DNA from: Adiantum capillus-veneris
Taxonomy: Eukaryota > Streptophyta > Polypodiopsida > Polypodiales > Pteridaceae
Direction: 5' to 3'
Length of the DNA stretch: 64,000 nt
NCBI GenBank assembly: GCA_014529385.2
Contig: CM043948.1
Span: 77,238,291 to 77,302,290, forward strand
Each line of letters opens with the position of its first letter. Within the stretch, counting starts at the first letter, position 1. Below the pieces are notes generated by a model, which was not told where the DNA came from, searched no databases, and worked only from the letters and a program-made list of their open reading frames with translations. The position numbers were made by a program, and so were the translations under genes. Below are positions 12,301 to 23,317 of this stretch, piece after piece.

Positions 12301-15300
12301 TTTTCTATTTCTCAACACATTGTCCAACTGGACAAGGTCGATTATTTCTGAAGGCATGAGTACTTCTGTGGAGCAAGAGTATCTGTAGCTCTGAAGCATG
12401 GTAGCATCCAAAGTGAGTCTACTAAAAAGTATCATGCAAAGACAAGACTTCCATGTTCGGCCTATGCTATGAGCATACAAACTTGGGACGGCCTTGACAA
12501 TATGCCAGCAAGTTATTTCATGAGAAACAAATGGGCATATATGATACAAGGGACGTATCTGTACACACGACCAACCCCACTCCTGTAGCAGATATGGCTA
12601 TGCACCATTTTTAAGTGAGTTTTCTTCCACGAAATATTGGACCAACTGGTTACAGCAACGACCAGGTTAGCCAAGTTTAAGTTTTTCTTGTTTTTTCCTA
12701 TTTACACTTTACTTCGCAATTACTGTCATTGTGCAAAGCAAAGTGCTTTGGCAATTTTATAGGAAGCATGGCTTCAGGGAACTGGCAAAATCGGGAATAT
12801 CAGCTCACTGAATCCCTACCAATCTGAACTGTGCAAGGCACTTATGGTTTTGGTTCTCACGTTTGAGGCCATCACTCTGCATGCAAGACATGCTAGCCAA
12901 GTGGAATGACCTCCACCACTTCATGGATTACGCTTCCGCTATCACACTCGCAAATCTGTCAAGGACAGAATCAATGATGGATTGTTTAACATGATTGTTG
13001 GTTGTTATCAACACACAACAACACTAAAAGCAAACCTAAATCTAGGACTTATTTCATGGGCAAAGTGCCAATGCTAAGTCATCCTCATACAATCACGACC
13101 CCTGCAAGGTAGGTGGATCGGATTGAGTTTTTTGTTTTTCTGTTACCTCTCTTGATGAGAGAGTCATATCGGAAAACTGGGGAATGCTTATACGATAAGC
13201 TGCAAGTCAGGCATAAGATGCGTAAGAACACATAGCTTTGGCACACACTCTGCAAACTTAAGGAAAGTTTCTCAGCCCAGCATGCTCTTCTTTTTGTTCT
13301 CTATCTCTCTCTCTAGGGAAATTATGAAAATATTCTAAGAAGCTTTTGATACATGTTCTGCTCGTGAGTCAGCTTGAGCCAAGGTCCTCTAACTCTCAGC
13401 TAGAAATGGGCTAAGATGCCATTCACATTAGTTTTTATCGGTTATCGATTGAACACTAACTATCGTAAGAGCTAGGAGCCACACACAAGCTAGCTAAGAG
13501 CCATTGGCAGATCTTGGGTCAGATCCAACTATTGCCATTCCTTGGGTTATTGTTCTTAGGATCGAACATATTTGCCCAGTGGAGTACACATCGAACATCT
13601 TGACGTTAATTGACGAGCAAGAGTCTCGTCATTTCGGAGGATTTCTTGCTCTATAGCACTACGAGTGTCTATGGCATCACAATTTTGGGGTACGACCCAG
13701 CGGGTGCTTACTAAATCACCCCATAGGCATTAAGGATCACAATTTGATATGCATTGAGGATCACAGTTGATCTCTCCCAGTTATACTTTCAAGGAAAGAA
13801 TTCCGCAATCTACCACACGCGGTAGCAGACGGAGACACTTTCCAAGTTGATTCCAATCATTCTGTACACGGTTGACTATGTTGGTTAACGTTATCTGCTA
13901 GTTAAGCAGTTTCTACAAAGAGTCTTACCAAGGGGTTTCACTACGTAGATTCTAATCCCAGGGCTTGGATTGCAAAGGCAACACCCAGGGTTTCCAGTGC
14001 AATGCTGTTTGTTTTTTCAGGTAGGGGAGGTGCTCCTCACCCTTTGAATACAGGTAAAGTGTACATTACGTTCAAATCTCTAGGTACGCATCTATTGATT
14101 TGGTGTTATTCCATTTTTAGTATGTTTTGCTTGGTTTTTAAAGACATCTAAGTATGCTTGAATGTTACAGAGCCATGCCAAGGGCATGTTGGCACAAAGT
14201 ATTTTGGGCCAAGTGTCCAATCTATCTTTCTGTCTTATGCTGTTATGAACCTACTTGTAGGGTTCAATTTGGCACATGTTGTCACATGGGATACAACATG
14301 GGCTAGGAACTCAAGGAGTTTGGTTTAGCCAGTGTGGAGCAAGGCTAATCAGGGTCCCTCTCACTCTCGTCGTAGAGTGTTCGCAGTTACCTCCACACAC
14401 AAGTACATCCTGTACTTGAAGGATGTTACATCCTTACATGAGACATATTCCACATGTGGAGAATATGAGTCTCTGGACTCACACTGGCGCCATTATTTCA
14501 ATTATGTGTCACGACAAAGTCCCTAGGTGCTGGTCACATCTGTTTTCTGGACCATTTTTAGCACGACGTATCAGGAGCAATTTCGTGGCCAGAAATTGTC
14601 AGATACTTAGAATGACTTGTTAAGGTACAAGTACTGCTAAACAACATTCCAGATGGTTGTTTATACATATAATTATAAGTTGTTAAGGAAAAAGTTTCAT
14701 TGTCTGTAGCTAGAAGTGATCAATGTTTTACCTTCTATTGCCATTCAAACGTTTCAGCAAGGCTTGCAAAAGATTGCAACTGAAAGTATTTAGTTTCTTT
14801 TCAGAACTATTTACATTCTTTTTTAATGTGTGCTACGCGCATCACATTTTGCCATAAGTACTGGCAAGGCTCATTATGGATATACAGGTTCGGGTTAGTT
14901 TTTGCTAAATGCATGCACACTAGGTGTTATGGGCCCTGGTGTTTAGCAAAGGCTGATTTGGAACGACATGCATATTCCTCAGGTTGTTGCTTATGAAGCA
15001 TTTTGCACTCTATGAGCACTATCTCTATGAGATTACTTTTGGGTCTACTAATCACAAATAGAGATCATGGCTCGGTTTGGGTGGATTTTTTCAAGTTAAC
15101 CACGATGGTTATTTCGGACATTGTTGATTCCTCACCAATGTTATACACTACTGTGATTCCCCGTTTACCAGTCATCTGGGATGACTGTTTATAAACCGTG
15201 AGGAAAACACACCTCAGTACTGTCAGTTATCCAAGGGGATAGGCAGATTACAAAGAGTAATCTTGTGCTAAAGGATCTGCTAAGAGCATACGTTAGCACA

Positions 15301-15660
15301 ACACATTTCTGAATCGATGGTTTTCTCCCTATTCTACAATTTGCTTAAGTACGGTTTTCGACTTTGAACACCTGTTGTGGTGGGGTTGGAGATTGTGTCA
15401 ATACTTTCATACGTCAAGGACTTACCAGGTGTGCTGACAAAGTATGTTGGCAAGTAACGTTCATTAGGGATGAACATGTAGTTCTTTGTGTTCCAAAATA
15501 TTCAGAATTTTGAAACGAGGACACTCCCTATCTACGAACTTTTCAAGATACTCAGGCGAGTAGGAAATCTGGCTCACAACTGCATGGAAAGTTATGCCAA
15601 GGTTTCCTTTCATTATTCCAATACCTCCAGAAGATATGAAAACTAGTTATACCTTTGGAC
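12301..15660. other. Element interior without recognisable coding
   Basis: Inside the LTR element, but every frame is short and no protease, reverse transcriptase or RNase H motif could be read on either strand. GC content is higher than in the flanks. Confidence 0.5.
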
Positions 15661-15665
15661 AACTC

Positions 15666-15806
15666 TTAGTTGTGGTTACTCCTTTACCGTACTCAAGTGA
15701 GTTATAAATGGAGTTACCATTTAGACCCAAGTGACTTTTAGTTGTGGTTACTCCTTTACAACACTCAAGTGAGTTATAAATGGAGTTGCCATTTAGACCC
15801 AAGTGG
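15666..15806. repeat. 72-bp tandem duplication near element 3' end
   Basis: Two copies, 15,666-15,737 and 15,738-15,806, share TTAGTTGTGGTTACTCC, CTCAAGTGAGTTATAAATG and CATTTAGACCCAAGTG. Confidence 0.9.
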
Positions 15807-15989
15807 TTGCAAACGGACAACAATGTTGAAAATCAAGATGTTGCTCTTTGTTTCATTGAACCTTCTCACTGCACCAATTATCGATCATACAGACAACTAG
15901 CTCACTTATGGGACGTCAATAAAGAGAACATTAGTATTCTTAAGAAGATATTACTACTTATGTTTTCGAGGACGAAAACTCTTCCTTAA

Positions 15990-16000
15990 GGGGGGAGTAA
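15990..16000 (+). promoter_or_regulatory. Polypurine tract of the LTR element
   Basis: GGGGGGAGTAA sits immediately before the right LTR, the usual place for the plus-strand primer. Confidence 0.75.
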
Positions 16001-16174
16001 TGTCAGGACAAGGGTCCTATGGGGCAAGGCCCAACCTAGGGGGTCAGGGACCTAGGCCAAGGGCCGGCTGGACTAGTGTGGACTGGGGATCCGCTTAGGG
16101 CAAGTGCTAGGAGCTAGCCTATATAAGGGGCGGTAGGGAGGAGGATCCCAAATTCAATTACCCTAGGTCTTATA
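16001..16174 (+). repeat. Right LTR, 174 bp
   Basis: Begins TGTCAGGACAAGG and matches the left LTR over its whole length. It is followed by the duplicated target AGCCC at 16,175-16,179. Confidence 0.88.
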
Positions 16175-16611
16175 AGCCCACCCTTGTGCTCTTCGACTAC
16201 TTGAACGGCCACTCTGGAAGCTGCTTGTACACCTCCACAATTTCAAGGGATGTTCTGTGCAAGATACTCAGGTCAATGTGATGCATTCTCCTCCTCATAG
16301 CTTACTGTTCCAGCCTGTTTTCACTTCCTTGGAACTATAATATTATCTCCATCTATTGTCGATTGCTGATAGAGTGGTGAACCTCCTACTCCATCCTCAA
16401 TATCGTCAGCAATTGTAGATGGGCCTGGTGCTTGACCTTGTTGTGCTTGACGAGCTAGTTTTTTTGTAGAAGGTCCAGCTCCATGATATCTACCCTCGAC
16501 AAAAGCAAGCATCGTCACACTTTGTAGAAAAGAGTTTGATAGATCAGACACAAAGGAACAAAGAAGAAGTTGGAAGTTGAACCAGCAGGCCGTACGTAGG
16601 ATCGTAGACAT
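16175..16611 (-). pseudogene. SWIM-type gene fragment, 5' part
   Basis: With the LTR element and one AGCCC removed, the minus-strand frame VAVQVVEEHKG here runs into GLVVEETEIHKTMWAI at 8793 without a stop, so both sides are one split gene. Above it a second open frame (16,321-16,611) starts with Met and is polar and Gln/Gly-rich (AQQGQAPGPST), with no domain I recognise. A stop at 16,321 separates it from the lower part, so an intron or a further lesion lies between. Role unknown apart from the SWIM motif at the other end. Confidence 0.45.
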
Positions 16612-16950
16612 GTGCTACCATTATTGTCCACCCACTACTCTACATACGTGATTAAAAAACCCAGCTTCTTCTCAAGTATCCATTCTTGTCTTGCCGCATT
16701 CTATTTACCACCTCGACACCAGATCCATCTCTACGTGTACATATGCGTCTCCTGCGTGTGTGGATTGTTTGTGTTTTTTGACCTCTGTGCGTGTAACTTT
16801 GTGCATGTTTGTTTCTTTCTATGTTTGATAGGGTTCACTTACTAAAATTCCACGTAAGTTGTATTATCCCCTTTTATATTAGTATCGACCTCGCTCGAAA
16901 AAGCAAAGAAATTTTGCTCAAAAGAGATGATTTTCTATGTTAAAAACTCC
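16612..16950. other. Non-coding, no gene seen
   Basis: The short plus-strand frame at 16,612-16,845 is Cys/Phe/Leu-rich without known motifs. Confidence 0.45.
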
Positions 16951-16954
16951 CACC

Positions 16955-17335
16955 CCTTGACCTTGCTTGGGGCATTGCCCCAAACCCTGCAGAGGCGGAA
17001 CTTGACCCTGCTCGGGACGTTGCCCCGAATCCCAAAGGGGTTGTTGCCCCTTGACCTCGCTTGTTGTGCTACCCCAAAAACCCCATGGGGGCTGCCACCC
17101 CCCGCCCCTGCTCGGGACATTTCCCCAAACCCCATTTGGGACGCTGCCGCCCCTCGACCCTGCTTGGGGCGTTGCCCCAAACCCCACATGGGCTGTCGCC
17201 CCTTGACCCTGCTTGGGGCGCTTTCCCTAACCCCGCGGGGGCTGCCACCCCTCGACCCTTCTCGAGGCGTTGCCCCAAACCCCAGGTGGCTCTCGTCCCT
17301 TGACCCCGATTGGGGTGCTACTCCAAACCCCGCTC
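16955..17335. repeat. GC-rich minisatellite, about 7 units of 50-57 bp
   Basis: Units follow the pattern CCCCTTGACCCTGCTTGGGG, then CGTTGCCCCAAACCCC and a variable GGGG-CTG part. Each unit carries self-complementary GGGGC/GCCCC blocks. Frames are open on both strands across the array because unit lengths are close to multiples of three. These frames are artefacts. Confidence 0.9.
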
Positions 17336-17469
17336 TTACCTCTTGTTGCACCACCCTAGTCCACTTTCTCAATTGTGGACTAGCTTAGATGAGCTATGTA
17401 TCTAAAACCCAGTCTCTTTTCTTGCTTCACAACTCACCAAGGACAATCAACATAAATAAGTGGTGGAAA

Positions 17470-19340
17470 ATGACTTTATTTTTGAAGCTCAAAACTCAAA
17501 ATTTTCCTTGTACATTGACCATATCCGCCACATGCCCAAGCTATTCTCATCATAGCAAGCTTGGGGGTTTTTGTTTCAAATTTCACCACTTGTCAAATTT
17601 TGCTTATCAAGAGAAGCAAGGGCTAGGTCGTGCAATAATTCACCTTGGACCTTTGCCCCAAATCTTGAGTCCACCACATTTCCAAGCCATGCTCTAATAT
17701 AGCAAGGTGTCTTCTATTTGAAAATCCACCACTTGGTCAACCACTACTCCAACCCTATTTTCATTCAACTTTGACATTAAAAAGCAATGTTGCTTTCTTG
17801 TAGTACACCTTTGCCATTTCCCATCAAAGCTGGGTCCACCACTTGTCAAAGCTAAACTCTTACATAGGGAGGGGGTTTTGGTTCAAGATACACCACTTTT
17901 CCTTGTTGAAGCAAGTACTTCTTTGACTTTAGGAAGCTACTTGTTCATCTAGAAGCTTACCTTGAGCATTGGCCATTAAAACTACATCCACCACTTGTCC
18001 AAACTATTCCCTAATATAGCAAGGAGGTTTTGGTTTCAAGATTGACAACTTCGTCCACCACTTCTCCAAGCTTCCATTGAAGCAAGCAAGGGCTGCTTGG
18101 ACATTGAGAAGAAAGGCCCTACTATCAACCCTTCTTCCATTGAAACAAGCAAGGGCTTGGAAATTGGGAAGCAAAGCCTTTCAATTGTCCTATATTTGCC
18201 ATTAAAGCTTATAGTCCACCACTTGTCCAAGCTATACTCTATTGTAGTAGTTCTTGGTCCAATATTCACCACTTCTCCAACCATTGGATTTATCTGGTTG
18301 TAGTTCACCTTGAACATTGGACATTAAAACTAGGTCCACCACTTGTCCAAGCTACCCTCAAATATAGTAGGGGGGTTTTTGTTTCAAGATCCACCACTGC
18401 TCCAATTTTGTTTCCATTAAAATGAGCAAGAGCTACTTGGACATTGAGAAGCAAGGCCCTACAATAGTTCATGGACATTGGTCATTAAAACTAGGTCCAC
18501 CGCTTGTCTAACCTTTACTCTCATTTAGAAAGGGACTTTTGGTTTCAAGATCCATCACTTGTCCAACCTTACTTGCATTGAAATAAGCAAGAGATACTTG
18601 GACATTGTGAACCGAGTTCCTACACCACCTTGGACACTGGCCATTAAAACTAGGTCCACCACTTGTCCAAGCTTTACTCTCATATATAAAAGGGACTTCT
18701 GGTTTCAAGCTCCACCACTTGTCCAACCTTACTTCCATTAAAAGAAGCAAGGGCTACTTGGACATTGAGAATCAAGGCCCTACAATAGTTCACCTTGGAC
18801 ATTAACTAGGTACACCACTTGTCCAAGCTTACTTTCATATAGAAAGGGACTTTTGGTTTCGAGATCCATCACTTGTCCAACCTTACTTCCATTGAAAGAA
18901 GCAAGAGATACTTGCACATTAGGAGTCAAGTTTCTACAATACCACCTTGAACATTGAACATTAAAACTAAGTCCATCGCTTGTCCAAGCTTTATTCTCAT
19001 ATAGAAAAAGGGACTTTTGGTTTCAAGATCCACCACTTGTCCAACCTTACTTCCATTGAAAGAAGCAAGGGATACTTGGACATTGGGAAGCAAGTTCCTA
19101 CAATAGCACCTTGAACAATAGCCATTAGAACTAGGTCCACCATTTCTCCAAGCTTTACCTCATATAGAAAGGGGCTTTTGGTTTCAAGATCCCCCTTTGT
19201 CCAACCTTATTTCCATTGGAAGAAGCAAGAGATTCTTGGACATTGAGAAGCAAGTTTCTAAAATAGCACCTAGGACACTGGCCATTAAAACTAGGTCCGC
19301 CACTTATCCAAGCTATGCTCTAATATAGCAAGGGTTATAG
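17470..19340. repeat. Degenerate satellite, about 11 units of 140-165 bp
   Basis: Recurring blocks TTTCAAGATCCACCACTTG, CCATTGAAAGAAGCAAG, CTTGGACATTG and ACTAGGTCCACC return at about 17,575, 17,715, 17,878, 18,030, 18,255, 18,375, 18,543, 18,703, 18,858, 19,020 and 19,182. Units after about 18.5 kb are more alike and more regular (near 160 bp) than the earlier ones. No coding content. Confidence 0.88.
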
Positions 19341-19419
19341 TATTCATAACCCTCGTGTAATGTGTAATGTAACTTATACATTTTTATTCAAAGAGAATTT
19401 ATCTATAAATATGAACTTA

Positions 19420-20935
19420 ACAAGGTGTTTCTTTTCAACTTACCCGATGGACTTTGAATCTGGGGAGAAAGTGCATATGATACTTGATAATGAAATTGTT
19501 GGTATTGGTTGTGTGTGTAGAATAAATACAGATACCACTTGTGGTGGTATAAAGATAGGGCAAGGAAATGTATCTATACTAGTGGAGGAATGTTTGAAGG
19601 ATGTGGTCCTCCCTTTTTCTACAATGGATGAAACATCTCTCCAAAGCTCATTATGGAGTGTTATTCGATGGCCTAAGCTTATTTTGCAATCTTCCATATT
19701 GAATGACAATGTAATTGACACAAGTGAAAGCTACAGTGGTGATGAACAAGGGGATCATCTTGATCCTCTAGTACATATGCAATAACTATTACAAGCCCAG
19801 AGTTTGAAATGTCAATACGAGAGTCTTGGAGAAATCAAAGGGTCCTTTTAAAGGATGACACAATGATGCACACTATGAATGAAGGGACCATCTTGTATGT
19901 CTTTCCACATGATTATGTCAATTTTCAGGTACTTGGTGATGACTTTGTGGGCGTAGGTATTGAAAGGGAGAATGCAATCAGTGAAAATATGCCTGAAGTG
20001 GGAAGCATCGCTTTGCTAAAGTGGCCCATTCAACAGACAACCATGTTGGATGGGAGCCCACTACAATGCTTTGTTCTTGTTGATGGGATTCATACTAGAA
20101 ATGAGGATGTATCCAATGATGACAATGCAGGGAAAAAAATTGATGGTAGTGTTGATGCCCCTTTGCTAAGGAAGAGACGATACAGTTTCATCAACAGGAC
20201 TCAAAAAGTGCAAGCAACACCAAGTTCTACTTTTTATCTTTCATCTGAGTCAATTCAAAGGGTTTCATGCATTGATTGTTGTGGAAAAAAATGATGTCAG
20301 TTTGCGGATCGTAATTTGGTGACAAGATTACGATAAGAATTTTGGGGAGAGTCTCAAAAAGCACGCACAAACTATGTATATGAAGTTCTATCTATATGCT
20401 ATCAGAAAGATGAGAAGATGCGATACCAATTCAAGATAAATGGCTCTATTGTTTGCTGCAAAGCATGGTATGAGCTTATGGAATACCAAAGACATCATTT
20501 TACTGCTACAAGAAAATTTTTGAAAACGGTGTGCGCCAATATGTGCATGGTAACACATGTACATTGAGAAGAGGAATTCAACATACTAGTTTAGCAAGAG
20601 CACTATTAAATAAATTTGTGGATAACAACATTGAGAAGATGCCACATAGAAGCAAAACACTACTAGATGGCTCAAAAGAGACTCAATTAGTGATTCTATC
20701 AATGTACAAACAAGTTGACATTTTAAGCAAAATCAACACAACATTAGACGAAATGGGCTATGAGAAGAAGTTATCTCAATCTTCTTTTGGTAGAATTTGG
20801 AACAAAGAGTATCCACATGTCACTTTAACAAAGACAAGTGAGTTCTCTAAGTGCAATGTCTATAGTTCAATCAAGGCATGTCTTTATGGAAGTCGCAATG
20901 AGGATAAAATTGCAATGCTGTGCGTAAAGAGCTGG
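19420..20935 (+). pseudogene. Transposase-like gene fragment, family not named
   Basis: Three successive plus-strand frames (19,360-19,785; 19,809-20,294; 20,531-20,941) and the text between them read as one broken protein. The middle (about 20,355-20,530) reads ICYQKDEKMRYQFKINGSIVCCKAWYELMEYQRHHF. The last frame reads SFGRIWNKEYPHVTLTKTSEFSKCNVY. From memory, this arrangement (short helix, VC.KAW, then F..IW...PHV...K.S.FAKC..C) occurs in the N-terminal half of large transposase-like proteins of early-diverging land plants and algae. The DDE part is not here: the sequence runs at about 20,905 into copia gag. Stops and shifts make it a pseudogene. Alternative: a decayed host DNA-binding gene. 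Confidence 0.45.
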
Positions 20936-22290
20936 AGTTGAAGATTATGCATGAGGAAGATGACATGGAAACTTTCCTTGCTGGTGTCAAGGATATCAAT
21001 GAGTAGTTTATTTTTGCAAGTGAAGTCATTTCAGACAGTTCCGTTGTGCAGACTATTCTTGATGCCTTGCCAGATTCTTACCAGACTTTTGCTAGTACTT
21101 GGAGACTTATGACCCAAGGAAATTTTGCAGTTGTCAAGTTTGATGCATTAGCACATTGCTATTGCAAGAGTCACTTTCCAAAAAAAAAAGGACTAGACAA
21201 CATGTAGTTGAACAGGCCTTTATCGTTGCTCAAAGAAAAGGTCGTAATAACAATGGAACCACTTCTTATGGTTCTTCTGCAACAAGTGGAAAATCACATG
21301 TTCCGAATGCTTTTGTTGGCAGCAATTCATCTAGGAATCTTGTTGATAAGGGCAAAAAGAAGATGCATTGCCATTATTGTAAAGCTAATGATTACTTGAT
21401 CAGGTAGTGCCCTAAGCTGAAGGCCAAAGAGGCTAAGAAGAAAGAGGGTGGTTCCACTACAAATGCTTGTTCCACTACAAATGCATCTATTGTTGAGTCT
21501 TTTGTGAAAGGAGACTGTGATGTTGATGTTAGCATACACGTTTGGACATCTGAATTTTGCCAGCTTGCTAGGTTTGCAAAAATTTGATATGGTTGCTTCT
21601 TTGCCACCTCTTGAAGCACCTATCAAATATGTTTGTGAAGGATGTATTTTGGGTAAGATCCAGAGTTCAAAGTTTCCAAAGGATGGTTCAGTTAGGGCCA
21701 CATGCAGGTTGCAGCTTGTGCATAGTAATGTTTGTGGGCCCATGCAAAGTCTGTCCTTGGGAAATTACTTTACTTCGTGACTTTCATTAATGATTACTCC
21801 AGGCATGCATGGGTATTTTCGCTTAAAGCAAAGTCCAAAGTATTTATGTGCTTCAAACAATTTTGGCTATGGCTGAAAATGTCTCAAAATGTACTATGGA
21901 AACCCTCCGTTCCGATCGAGGGGGGGAGTATATGTCTCATGAATTCAATGCATTTCTGGCTAGCCATGGGATAAAACACCAATGTATTGTGCCTTATATG
22001 CCTCACAAAAATGGTTTTGTTGAGAGGAAAAATAGGTCACTTACGAAAATGGCACGATGTATGGTCAAAAGTCAAGCTTTATCACATTTGTTTTGGCTTG
22101 AGGCCATCATGTGTGCCACTTATGTACTTAATAGGTGTCCTAAGAAATATTTACAATCTATTATTATATATGAAGCATGACATGATAGAAAGCCTTCTAT
22201 TGAGCACATGCGTGTTTTTGGTTGTTTGGCATATGCTTTGGTGCCACAAACACAATGCAAAAAATTGAATGATAAGGTTGTCAAATGTAT
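20905..22290 (+). pseudogene. Decayed Ty1/copia gag-integrase fragment (copia I)
   Basis: Gag text (DDMETFLAGVKDINE...ILDALPDSYQTF) is followed by a zinc knuckle, CHYCKANDY...C at about 21,367, in which the His is Tyr and a stop lies before the last Cys. The protease is missing (gap near 21,520). Integrase follows: pre-integrase LARF-like GHLNFASL and CEGCILGK; LVHSNVCGPM, where the first catalytic Asp has become Asn; FINDYSRHAWVF; LRSDRGGEYMS with the second Asp; and KNGFVERKNRSL with the catalytic Glu. Several frameshifts and a stop at about 22,178 break it. It ends abruptly at about 22,290 before reverse transcriptase, and no LTRs were found. In the family, gag forms the particle and integrase inserts the cDNA. 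Dead copy, 5' and 3' truncated. Confidence 0.85.
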
Positions 22291-23003
<713 letters not shown>

Positions 23004-23317
23004 TCTTTATGTTCCCCATATACTATACTAGAGTCACACATTGATGAAAACTTTTTTATCTCATAGTTCATTTTTGGCTGTTGAAGACGTTAATATAACA
23101 TTTCATTTCTCTCCCTCACACACAAGAAACATGAGGACCAGCTCACAAACATGCAAGGTCTCATAGACACAAACCTCGAAGCATTCTTGAGTAGCGATAG
23201 AGGATGCTATTTTCCCCAAGGAGGCCTTTAAAAAAATTGGTCTAATAAAATGTGACCAACAATAAGGCAAGGAAGTAGAAGTTGAAGATCGATCTCAATA
23301 CTGTGTAGAAAAAGGAC

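Larger units (their letters stand above)
8799..16174 (+). mobile_element. 7.4-kb LTR retrotransposon with decayed interior
   Basis: Two 174-bp direct repeats bound the element, with a tRNA-Met-like primer site inside the left LTR, a purine tract before the right LTR and an exact 5-bp target duplication (AGCCC). The sequence just before the right LTR (GAGGACGAAAACT, then a short gap and AAGGGGGGAGTAA) is typical of Ty3/gypsy 3' ends in plants. The interior is coding-poor: only a weak integrase-like stretch near 12.2 kb could be read. So this is either an old autonomous element or a non-autonomous derivative. The LTR terminal dinucleotides are degraded: the left start reads TC instead of TG, and both ends read TATA instead of a CA end. 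Confidence 0.85.

Noticed and set aside
16918-17388. Long Pro/Gly-rich frames on both strands
   Set aside because: By-product of a GC-rich repeat whose units are near multiples of three. No independent coding sign.
17470-19340. CRISPR-like spaced repeats
   Set aside because: Units are about 160 bp, degenerate throughout and without unique spacers. The DNA is plant nuclear.
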